NCBI GenBank assembly: GCA_010671975.1
Contig: JAAHIA010000072.1
Span: 1-15,138 of the forward strand
Direction of reading: 5' to 3'
Source: Leptolyngbya sp. SIO4C1
Lineage (GTDB): Bacteria; Cyanobacteriota; Cyanobacteriia; Phormidesmidales; Phormidesmidaceae
DNA: 15,138 bases
Notes under the pieces: generated by a model
The model's input: only the letters and a program-made list of their open reading frames with translations
What the model was told of the DNA's origin: nothing
Database searches by the model: none
Shown: piece after piece, positions 7,824 to 13,460 of the stretch
Layout: every line of letters begins with the position of its first letter
Numbering within the stretch: the stretch's first letter is position 1
Program-made: the position numbers and the translations under genes

Positions 7824-8609
7824 CTACTGCAGCGCCGACTTGAGCTGCTGACAGAAGCGATCAACTTCAGCCAGGCCGGCTTGGTCAGCCAGGCGTTTAA
7901 CAAAAGCGCTGCCGACGATTACCGCGTCTGCGCCCCACTGCTTGAGCTGCCGAGCCTGCTCTGGTTCTGAGACGCCAAAGCCAACGCCGACGGGCTTAGC
8001 TGTGATCTGTTTGAGCTCGCTGAGCAGCGCCTGCACGCGGCTTTGAATTTCTGTGCGCATGCCGGTGACGCCGGTGACGCTGACCAAATAGATAAAGCCC
8101 TGCGACTGCGCTGCGATCGCATGAATTCGCTCAGCCGGCGTCGTGGGGGCAACCAGCAGCACCACCTCAACTCCCACCTGTTCGGCCACGCCCAGCAGCC
8201 CGGCCATCTCTTCTAAGGGCAGATCGGGGACCACAATGCCGCGCACGCCCGCTGCATAGATATCTTTCAAAAAGGTCTCAAGGCCGCGATTGAGAATTGG
8301 GTTGTAGTAAGTAAATAGAATAATGGGCGCTGACAGCTCTGGGCTCACCTGCCGCACCAGGTTGAGCACGTCCTCTAGCTGCACGCCGCGCTGCAGGGCA
8401 CGAGTTGCTGCCGCCTGAATGACCGGACCGTCGGCCAGCGGATCGGAGTAGGGCACGCCCAGCTCAATGAGATCGGCTCCCTGACGGTCGAGCGTCCGCA
8501 GCGCCTCAGCCGTTGTCTCTAAATCGGGATCGCCAGCTGTAATGAAGGGAATCAGCGCGCAGGCATTGCGATCGCGCAGCTGTTGAAACCGCTCAGAAAC
8601 CGATGTCAT
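7824..8609 (-). CDS. trpA: Tryptophan synthase alpha subunit
   Basis: TrpA cleaves indole-3-glycerol phosphate to indole and glyceraldehyde-3-phosphate. The indole is channelled to TrpB in the cytoplasmic alpha2-beta2 complex. The 261-residue product is a TIM-barrel of normal length. With the ATG at 8609-8607 chosen as start, the catalytic residues fall at Glu49 (DLIELGVP) and Asp60 (PYSDPLADGPVIQAAATRAL), the same numbers as in E. coli TrpA. This supports that start over the in-frame TTG at 8621 four codons earlier. Later motifs include LFTYYNPIL, the GIVVPDLPLEE loop, LVAPTTP, GFIYLVSVTGVTG, PVGVGFGVS and GADAVIVGSAFV (phosphate site). It is the last gene of a minus-strand cluster with ndhL and a DUF3007 gene, 78 bases downstream of the latter, and ends at a hairpin terminator. 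No trpB is in the window. Confidence 0.97.
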   Translation of the reverse strand: MTSVSERFQQLRDRNACALIPFITAGDPDLETTAEALRTLDRQGADLIELGVPYSDPLADGPVIQAAATRALQRGVQLEDVLNLVRQVSPELSAPIILFTYYNPILNRGLETFLKDIYAAGVRGIVVPDLPLEEMAGLLGVAEQVGVEVVLLVAPTTPAERIHAIAAQSQGFIYLVSVTGVTGMRTEIQSRVQALLSELKQITAKPVGVGFGVSEPEQARQLKQWGADAVIVGSAFVKRLADQAGLAEVDRFCQQLKSALQ

Positions 8610-8687
8610 ATCTAAGTCCAATCAAATCAAACCCTAATTAAACCAGACAATCGGCCAGCGCTTCGCCCTAGCGCCTAGAAACCTTGG

Positions 8688-9008
8688 CTACTGAGAAGAC
8701 GGTTGCTCAGATTTTTCCTGCTCTAGCTCTGCCTGTAGCTGCGCCAGCTCCTCTGGCGAAAGCTCGTCTAGCCGCTTTTGTAGAACGGCATCCTCGTAGT
8801 CTTGGAGCTGCTGATTGTAGGTCATCGACTGCGTCAGCACCCGCGTCAGATAGGTCGCCACCCAGCCTAGCAGCCCGCCTAGAAAAATTACCTGGCTCCA
8901 AATGCCAGCCGAAGTCGTATCTAACCCAGCCAGGGTTAGTGCCAAATAGAGCAAGCCGCCGGCAGCAAACGCGCCGATGCCTACCCCAACTACGTCAATC
9001 CGTCGCAT
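8688..9008 (-). CDS. DUF3007 family membrane protein
   Basis: A 106-residue protein with two predicted membrane helices (about 6-28 and 36-58) followed by a charged, Glu/Gln-rich helical tail (~65-106) that may form a coiled coil. Characteristic phrases are MRRIDVVGVGIGAFAAGGLLY, SAGIWSQ, TQSMTYNQQLQDYEDAV and ELSPEELAQLQAELEQEK. These match the DUF3007 family, conserved in cyanobacteria and plastid-bearing eukaryotes. Its function is not established. The ATG at 9008 is eight bases after the ndhL stop, so the two are almost certainly co-transcribed and perhaps translationally coupled. A thylakoid location and a link to NDH-1 or photosynthetic membranes are inferred only from this linkage. Confidence 0.9.
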   Translation of the reverse strand: MRRIDVVGVGIGAFAAGGLLYLALTLAGLDTTSAGIWSQVIFLGGLLGWVATYLTRVLTQSMTYNQQLQDYEDAVLQKRLDELSPEELAQLQAELEQEKSEQPSSQ

Positions 9009-9016
9009 AGCCGCTC

Positions 9017-9262
9017 TTACACGTCGCGGCGAGCGGGGCGAAAGTTGAGGAAAGGAGACAGCAGCAGCATGCCCGGGAAGAACACAAAGGCTAGCCCATA
9101 CAGCACCAGTCGCTCTACCGAGCCGACCGTATTCCAGCGCTGTTTGAGATAAAAGTAAAGGAAAGCCGGCATCACTAGCAGGTAAAACCCACCCAGCCCA
9201 ATGTAGAGGCCAAGCGCCAGTAGCACAGACGGATCGAGCGCTGAAGGATCAGGAAAATTCAT
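9017..9262 (-). CDS. ndhL: NAD(P)H-quinone oxidoreductase subunit L
   Basis: NdhL is a small membrane subunit specific to the cyanobacterial/chloroplast NDH-1 complex, which carries out cyclic electron flow, respiration and CO2 uptake at the thylakoid. The 81-residue product has two hydrophobic helices (~13-37 and ~52-72) and the family phrases LLALGLYIGLGGFYLLVMPA, FLYFYLKQRW and FFPGMLLLSPFLNFRPARR. I chose the ATG at 9262-9260 (MNFPDPSALD) because the frame upstream reads into non-conserved sequence; 81 residues is the usual family size. It heads the ndhL-DUF3007-trpA cluster. The gene is divergent from tRNA-Leu(UAA), with a ~195-base spacer holding no other gene. Confidence 0.95.
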   Translation of the reverse strand: MNFPDPSALDPSVLLALGLYIGLGGFYLLVMPAFLYFYLKQRWNTVGSVERLVLYGLAFVFFPGMLLLSPFLNFRPARRDV

Positions 9263-9401
9263 AGAACCGAGCGATTGGGGTAAAAGCCTATCCACCCTAT
9301 CATACCGTTCGAGGCCGTCCGGCGCTGCCCCAGCCGCTAGGCTCGCCCCGCAAACCAGCTCGCTGAGCAAATGCTCACCCCGCAAAGATAGTTGCGCAGC
9401 G

Positions 9402-9416
9402 CACCACTTGGTGGTG
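9402..9416. repeat. Short dyad upstream of tRNA-Leu
   Basis: CACCAC-ttg-GTGGTG is a perfect 6-base inverted repeat 42 bases before the tRNA 5' end. It sits between a TTGCGC at 9392-9397 and an AT-rich GGAATTAA at 9416-9423 that could be weak promoter elements. A promoter or operator role is a guess. Confidence 0.3.
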
Positions 9417-9491
9417 GAATTAAACAGAGGAGCACCGCATCTAGCGGCAACCTGCCTGGGGGCGTGGCGGAATGGTAGACGCTGCGGACTT

Positions 9492-9821
9492 AGAAAACTG
9501 AGCCTTAGTGGAGAAATCTGCTAAGTGGAAGCTCTCAAACTCAGGGAAACCTAAGTCTATCTACGAGCCAAAGCTCGGTAGATATGGCAATCCTGAGCCA
9601 AGCCAGAGATGATTTTAGATGAACGATTTTAGAGTTTAGATTGGCACCCACCAGCTAAAGTCCAAAATCTAAAGTCCAAAATCCTCTCTCGGAAGGTGCA
9701 GAGGCCCGACGGGAGCTACCCTAACGTCAAGTCGAGGGTAAAGGGAGGGTCCAATTCTCAAAGCTGTGCTTAGCTAGGGCATCTCAGCTCGGCCAGCAGC
9801 AGTGAAAGCTGCGGGAGGATG
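9492..9821 (+). ncRNA. Group I intron (trnL-UAA type, subgroup IC3-like)
   Basis: A 330-base self-splicing-type intron. The 5' splice site follows U9491, which can form the usual U-G pair with the guide sequence GAGCC at ~9500 (P1). The intron ends in G9821, the expected terminal omega-G. The core is recognisable: CTCAAACTCAGGGAAACCTA, GGCAATCCTGAGCCAAGCC, GGAAGGTGCAGAG, CGACGGGAGCTACCCTAACG and GTCCAATTCTCAAAGC, all very close to the cyanobacterial trnL intron as I remember it. There is no homing-endonuclease ORF. The variable P6b stem is enlarged by tandem repeats (see 9611-9683). Confidence 0.93.
9611..9683 (+). repeat. 14-base tandem repeats forming the intron P6b hairpin
   Basis: CTAAAGTCCAAAAT is present twice in perfect tandem (9655-9668 and 9669-9682). 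The opposing arm holds two degenerate copies, also with 14-base period, starting GATTTTAGA at 9611 and 9625. The arms pair imperfectly around GCACCCA. Two-by-seven-base periodicity in P6b is known from Nostoc-type trnL introns and is explained by slipped-strand expansion. Confidence 0.75.
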
Positions 9822-9872
9822 AAAATCCGTTGACTTTAAACGGTCGTGAGGGTTCAAGTCCCTCCGCCCCCA

Positions 9873-10299
9873 TACCTAAGTTTCTGATAGTTCAGGTTCC
9901 CATAGTTCAGGATCTGATGTTTAAAGTTGCCTCGACCTGGGGCTGAGCATCGCTGCGATCGCGTGATTAGCGATTGAGCTAGCAGCCGATGCTGGCTACG
10001 GTCTGCGTTTGTACAACCGTGAACTTGCGGATAAAATTAGAAAAAATAATACGTATGCGGATAAAAGCGTTTCTGACTACACTTGGGTATTTAATAGCGG
10101 GAACCTTGAAGCTGTAGAGAGATCTTAACTCGACTGCATTCTATGCTCGATGCCCCCGCCCGTGCTGAAGATATCTGTCCAGATCTGAGCGAAATCACCG
10201 CTCGTTGACCTGTTGAAGCTAGAGAATAGAGATTGCTCTAATGCCAGCTTATTCTAGACAGACCGGTTCACCCAACTTCGTTACTGCAACGCATCTCCA
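9873..10299 (+). other. Spacer between tRNA-Leu and the 476-residue gene
   Basis: No gene is supported here. It contains a 10-base direct repeat ATAGTTCAGG (9887-9896 and 9902-9911), each flanked by TCTGAT copies, a HIP1 octamer at 9955-9962, and the promoter-like stretch with TGCGGATAAAA repeats at 10025-10066. A 68-codon frame starting at 10241 overlaps the real gene in another phase and has no support. Confidence 0.5.
10025..10066 (+). promoter_or_regulatory. Candidate promoter with paired TGCGGATAAAA boxes
   Basis: TGCGGATAAAA occurs at 10026-10036 and again at 10056-10066, exactly 30 bases apart, about three helical turns, so both copies would face the same side of the DNA. Between them, TTGCGG (10025-10030) and TAATAC (10047-10052), 16 bases apart, resemble a sigma-70 promoter. 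One box would overlap the -35 and the other the start site. The start codon is ~240 bases downstream, implying a long leader if this is the promoter. Confidence 0.4.
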
Positions 10300-11730
10300 A
10301 TGGTTGTTGATAGAGTTCCTGATGACTTCAGCCCTAAATCAGCTCGCCAGTTTGGCCGGGTTAAGCAAGATATTTACGCAGCACAGCAGACGATTTTTAA
10401 TTTTTTATTGGAAATTGTCAAGAAATGGCCGGCTGACGATGTCTTAGAAGAGTTTAAAAATTTATACTTCCATTACAGTGAAACCGTAAGCTCTGATACG
10501 GTGCCGGCGCTCTATGCGATTGTGTTTGCCAACAATGAGCAGGAGTTTCAAAATACGCTAAAGCGCTCTTGCTACATCTTAATTAACAACTGGGAAGTCG
10601 CTCGCGAGCATAGCGCGATTCAGGCGCTGGTGCAGCTGTTCTCAGATTCTTCAATCCGCAAGCCGACAGTCTCTCCCACGCTGAAGCGGCTGCGGCAGTG
10701 GCTAGTGTCCTTCGCTGAGAGCAAAGACTTTCAAGATTTGAAGCTCTTTGTCGCTAACCGCTTTGCCCCCGTCCGCTCAACCGAAGAGCAAAATTGGTCG
10801 CTGCGCTACACGTCGTATCTGCTGGTACCGCAGTATGTCAACACGCAAAACCCATACGAGCAGCGCGAAGCCGCACGCACTATGTCGCGGCGGCTAAAAG
10901 ACAAATTTAAGTTTGATCTGGCCATGTACACCGCCTATTCCCAGCGCGTGGTGGCTCAGCAAAACCGCACCAATCCAACCGCGCTCGGCGACGGGGCGCT
11001 GCGGCTGATTAAGGCAATTGTGGCAAAGCGCGGTCAGTTTAGCTATCGCAACCTGGCTCGCATCTTTCAGGAGCAGACAGCTGAGCTCACCTACCGCAGC
11101 TACAAGCGCAGCCTGGTCGGCTATCTGATTTTTTCAGTTGAGGAAGCTGACTTTGTTAAAACCCTGAAGTCGCAGCTGCATGAAAAGCTCGATCGGCTCT
11201 ATAGCAAACATGACAATCGCCAGGTTGACAGCTCTTTAGTGCTGCGAACCAGCAACCGCGTGATCGACTATTTGATGACCGAAGATCAGTCAACGCCTGC
11301 CGACCTGTTCACCATCTTGCTGTCGCGCGGCAATCCGCTGACTCTAGCTATCGTGCTGCTAAAGCTGGTGCTGATTTCGCGCAACTCGCATCCCTACTTA
11401 GAGGCGCGAATTGCCGATCTGATTCGCTACTACCAGCAGTTTCCGCGCCATCAGTGCCAGTGGATTATTAACTTTTTAGAAATCTACAGCGTCACCTTTG
11501 CCATCTATAGCAGCGATGTGGAATACAACCTGGTGCGCGTTCGCCAGGCGATCGCAGATAACCAGACAGATAGCCAGGCGCAGACTGGCGCAGACCTGGA
11601 TGACTACCGCGTCTTTTCGCAAATGATGCGCGCTAGTCCAGTGATGACGAGCGAGGCTGAGGCGACTGAGACCCTAGCGCAGCTAGAGGCGCAGGACGAT
11701 CTAGATTCGACGCTGGGGCTTGAGTCGTAA
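10300..11730 (+). CDS. Uncharacterised helical protein, 476 residues
   Basis: I do not recognise a named family. The protein looks soluble and almost wholly alpha-helical, with no signal peptide, membrane segment or obvious catalytic motif. It is rich in Arg/Lys and aromatic residues (RSCYILINNWEVAREH, SPTLKRLRQWLVSF, FSYRNLARIFQEQ, YKRSLVGYLIFSVEE, SHPYLEARIADLIRYYQQFP, WIINFLEIYSVTFAIYSSDV) and ends in an acidic tail (~448-476). The fold suggests a helical-repeat or scaffold protein. I believe similar proteins occur in other cyanobacteria, but this is from memory. ATG 10300 is the first in-frame Met of the clean frame and lacks a clear Shine-Dalgarno site. HIP1 occurs inside the gene. The last 98 bases overlap the antisense larC end. 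Confidence 0.8.
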   Translation: MVVDRVPDDFSPKSARQFGRVKQDIYAAQQTIFNFLLEIVKKWPADDVLEEFKNLYFHYSETVSSDTVPALYAIVFANNEQEFQNTLKRSCYILINNWEVAREHSAIQALVQLFSDSSIRKPTVSPTLKRLRQWLVSFAESKDFQDLKLFVANRFAPVRSTEEQNWSLRYTSYLLVPQYVNTQNPYEQREAARTMSRRLKDKFKFDLAMYTAYSQRVVAQQNRTNPTALGDGALRLIKAIVAKRGQFSYRNLARIFQEQTAELTYRSYKRSLVGYLIFSVEEADFVKTLKSQLHEKLDRLYSKHDNRQVDSSLVLRTSNRVIDYLMTEDQSTPADLFTILLSRGNPLTLAIVLLKLVLISRNSHPYLEARIADLIRYYQQFPRHQCQWIINFLEIYSVTFAIYSSDVEYNLVRVRQAIADNQTDSQAQTGADLDDYRVFSQMMRASPVMTSEAEATETLAQLEAQDDLDSTLGLES

Positions 11731-12970
11731 GCTGAGCCAGCGCCTGCGCTATCACCACCTGATGAATCTGCTTCCAGGGCAGCGAGTGCGATCGCGCTAG
11801 CCGGGCACAGTCTTCGTATTCAGGCTGCAGGTTGAGCAGCTGTCCCTGATGGCGCGCCAGCTTGACCCGAGCGCTGCCGTAGGGCGTTACAACCTCTAGC
11901 TGCTCGCGCTGCAGAATGTGGCGCATCTGCTGGGTTTGGCGAATGCCGAGCGTAGTCGTTTCAGCAAACAGCACCGTTTGACAAGCGTTTACCGCCGCCT
12001 TGGGGCAGATTACCGTCAGCAAAACGCCGGGCCGGTTTTTCTTCATCCCCACCGCCTGAGTAAAGACATCGACAGCGCCGGCTGCAAACAGCTGCTCAAA
12101 CACATAGCCTACGGCCTGCGGGCTCATATCGTCGAGCTGCGTCTGGAGTTCAACAATCGGTTCGGGGGTGCCAACAGTCGAGTCAGCAGCGGGGCTGACC
12201 TGGGTGGAGACGGCATGGTAATGAGGCTCAGCGCTGGCCAAAGCAGCCGACCCCAGCCAAAGCCGCAGAATATTGGGCAGAGGCAGATCGCGACCGCCGG
12301 CCCCAAGGCCCACTGCCTGCAGCTGCATGGCCGGCGGCGGGCCAAACCGCTGAGCCAGCGTGGTTGCGATCGCCGCGCCGGTAGGAGTAACCAGCTCTTT
12401 TTCAATACCGTTACTGTAGATTGGCACCTGCGCCATGGTCATCAGCTTGAGTACAGCTGGGGCAGGCACCGGCAGCTGTCCGTGCGCGGCGTAGACTGTG
12501 CCGCCACCGGTGGGCAGGGCAGAGCAGTAAATCTGCTCGACCGCCAGCGCATCTAGCCCAATACAGGTACCCACCACGTCGACAATGGCATCGGTAGCAC
12601 CGACCTCGTGAAAATGCACCTGCTCTGGCGCAATGCCGTGCACGGCAGCCTCCGCTGCAGCCAAGCGCCGAAAAATTGCCAGGCTCCAGTCGGTGACGCG
12701 CGGCGGTAGCGCTGCGTTAAGAATGATGTGCTCTATCTCGGGCAGGTGGCGCGCCGGCTGAAGAGTGTTGTGTAGCCGCACCTCGACCCGCGTCGCCGCC
12801 TGTCCCTGCCGCTGGACGGGGCTGACTTCCAGCGCATAGTCCGACTCGATGCCCAGCTGCTTTAGCTGGGTCTCTAGCTCACTCAAAGCCAAACCCGCAT
12901 CTAGCAGCGCTCCTAGACACATATCTCCTGCAATGCCGCTGGGACAGTCTAGGTATGCAATCTTACTCAT
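11633..12970 (-). CDS. larC: Nickel insertion protein LarC (nickel pincer cofactor synthesis)
   Basis: LarC is the CTP-dependent cyclometallase that inserts nickel into pyridinium-3,5-bisthiocarboxylate mononucleotide, the last step in making the nickel pincer cofactor of lactate racemase (LarA) and relatives. The 445-residue product starts with the family signature YLDCPSGIAGDMCLGALLDA (residues ~6-25). It then shows HFHEVGATDAIVDVVGTCIG (~119-138), LPTGGGTV, ELVTPTGAA (~192-200), GLGAGGRDLP, LQTQLDDMSPQAVGYVFEQL and a C-terminal domain with GMKKNRPGVLLTVI and TTTLGIR. This covers the full DUF111 family length. The last ~25 residues are Pro/Ser-rich, look non-conserved, and overlap the convergent neighbour gene. 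ATG 12970 gives the expected N-terminus. larB, larE and larA are not in the window, so they must lie elsewhere if the pathway is complete. Confidence 0.95.
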   Translation of the reverse strand: MSKIAYLDCPSGIAGDMCLGALLDAGLALSELETQLKQLGIESDYALEVSPVQRQGQAATRVEVRLHNTLQPARHLPEIEHIILNAALPPRVTDWSLAIFRRLAAAEAAVHGIAPEQVHFHEVGATDAIVDVVGTCIGLDALAVEQIYCSALPTGGGTVYAAHGQLPVPAPAVLKLMTMAQVPIYSNGIEKELVTPTGAAIATTLAQRFGPPPAMQLQAVGLGAGGRDLPLPNILRLWLGSAALASAEPHYHAVSTQVSPAADSTVGTPEPIVELQTQLDDMSPQAVGYVFEQLFAAGAVDVFTQAVGMKKNRPGVLLTVICPKAAVNACQTVLFAETTTLGIRQTQQMRHILQREQLEVVTPYGSARVKLARHQGQLLNLQPEYEDCARLARSHSLPWKQIHQVVIAQALAQLTTQAPASNLDRPAPLAALGSQSPQPRSSSLD

Positions 12971-12983
12971 AGCTTTATTGATC

Positions 12984-13015
12984 GCTTACATAAGCATTGA
13001 CGTCTCTACATAAGC
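12984..13015. repeat. Direct repeat TACATAAGC upstream of larC
   Basis: TACATAAGC occurs at 12987-12995 and 13007-13015, 20 bases apart (two helical turns). The first copy is part of a dyad GCTTA-CA-TAAGC at 12984-12995. It lies 14-45 bases before the larC start codon, a suitable place for an operator or for promoter elements. The function is inferred. Confidence 0.4.
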
Positions 13016-13016
13016 T

Positions 13017-13266
13017 TTACCATGTGTTTCCGTGAATTGACCGGATACAGCGTTTGACGCGCGTAAGGGGTAAATAGTGTTCCTCAGAATTACTCGAGCT
13101 TTGCAGCGCCTGATCGGCTAGCTTCTGCAGTGCGACGATTTAGTCTAATTCCCCGCGACCATAGACTGTCCACTCAAGTGGCACATTCAAAAGTTGAGGG
13201 CCGATTTTTTGCTGCCATCGAGTTTAGCTGCTCAATCCGTTCTGCTTTGTAGTCTTTCAGGTTCAT
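13017..13266 (-). pseudogene. Probable decayed small gene between larC and hetZ
   Basis: On the minus strand an ATG at 13266 reads MNLKDYKAERIEQLNSMAAK and is interrupted after a run of six A (complement of T13205-13210). Shifted by one base, the frame continues as KIGPQLLNVPLEWTVYGRGELD, meets a TAA at 13142-13140, then runs on in the same frame as IVALQKLADQALQSSSNSEE to a stop at 13017. The amino-acid texture across the breaks looks like one protein of ~80 residues with a frameshift and a stop. I do not know the family, and there is no clear ribosome site. Two unrelated short frames remain possible. Confidence 0.35.
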
Positions 13267-13300
13267 CTATGGCGATGTGCAAACCGGTTGCTTTTACATG

Positions 13301-13323
13301 TGACAGTTGCTATATGACAGTTG
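13301..13323 (+). repeat. TGACAGTTG direct repeat in the hetZ upstream region
   Basis: TGACAGTTG at 13301-13309 and 13315-13323, 14 bases apart; a third TGACAG lies at 13401. A weak promoter (TTGCTA 13307-13312 with AATACT 13329-13334) overlaps the copies. Could be activator or repressor boxes for the hetZ-family gene; unproven. Confidence 0.4.
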
Positions 13324-13388
13324 GTTCGAATACTGCCACAGCCCTAGCAACTCCCAAGGTTGAGACTCTCTAAAGTGAAACTGTCGAA

Positions 13389-13419
13389 AGCAAAGATAGC
13401 TGACAGCTGTTGCTTTGCT
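13389..13419 (+). promoter_or_regulatory. Nested dyad 40 bases before the hetZ-family start
   Basis: AGCAAAG 13389-13395 pairs with CTTTGCT 13413-13419. Inside it, AGCTG 13398-13402 and CAGCT 13404-13408 form a second dyad with nearly the same centre. There is no T-run after it. A protein operator or a leader hairpin are both possible. Being ~40 bases from the ATG, it would lie in the leader if transcription starts upstream. Confidence 0.45.
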
Positions 13420-13460
13420 AGCCCAATTTGTTCACGCGGCGTGCATCACTGAGGAGAATT

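Larger units (their letters stand above)
9458..9872 (+). tRNA. trnL-UAA: tRNA-Leu(UAA), split by a group I intron
   Basis: The 5' exon (9458-9491) begins GGGGGCG, pairing with CGCCCCC at 9865-9871 to form the acceptor stem. A9872 is the discriminator base and no CCA is encoded. The D arm (GTGGCGGAATGGTAGACGC) and the T arm (GAGGGTTCAAGTCCCTC) are intact, and a long variable arm follows the anticodon stem, as in class II tRNAs. The anticodon stem GCGGA/TCCGT encloses the loop CU-UAA-AA once the intron (9492-9821) is removed. The intron interrupts the anticodon between U34 and A35, the same site used in other cyanobacteria and in plastids. It decodes UUA. I see no clear terminator downstream. 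Confidence 0.97.

Noticed and set aside
8610..8621. TTG start for trpA four codons upstream
   Set aside because: ATG 8609 puts the catalytic residues at Glu49 and Asp60, the family numbering, and no better ribosome site supports the TTG.
9263..9385. Longer ndhL frame beginning at 9385 with 41 extra residues
   Set aside because: The extension is non-conserved and Ala/Leu/Arg-rich. The family begins near MNFPDPSALD, so ATG 9262 is preferred.
9611..9683. Repeats considered as a CRISPR or transposon end
   Set aside because: They are contiguous 14-mers without spacers and lie within the intron P6b stem.
11918..12556. 212-codon plus-strand frame antisense to larC
   Set aside because: It lies wholly within larC and has no protein-like features; it is a GC-rich shadow frame.
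13301..13419. HetR-type binding site upstream of hetZ
   Set aside because: The repeats do not resemble the GGGTCTAACCCC-like HetR inverted repeat.
13428..13460. TTG start for the HetZ-family gene
   Set aside because: GAGGAG lies inside this extension at the right distance for ATG 13461.
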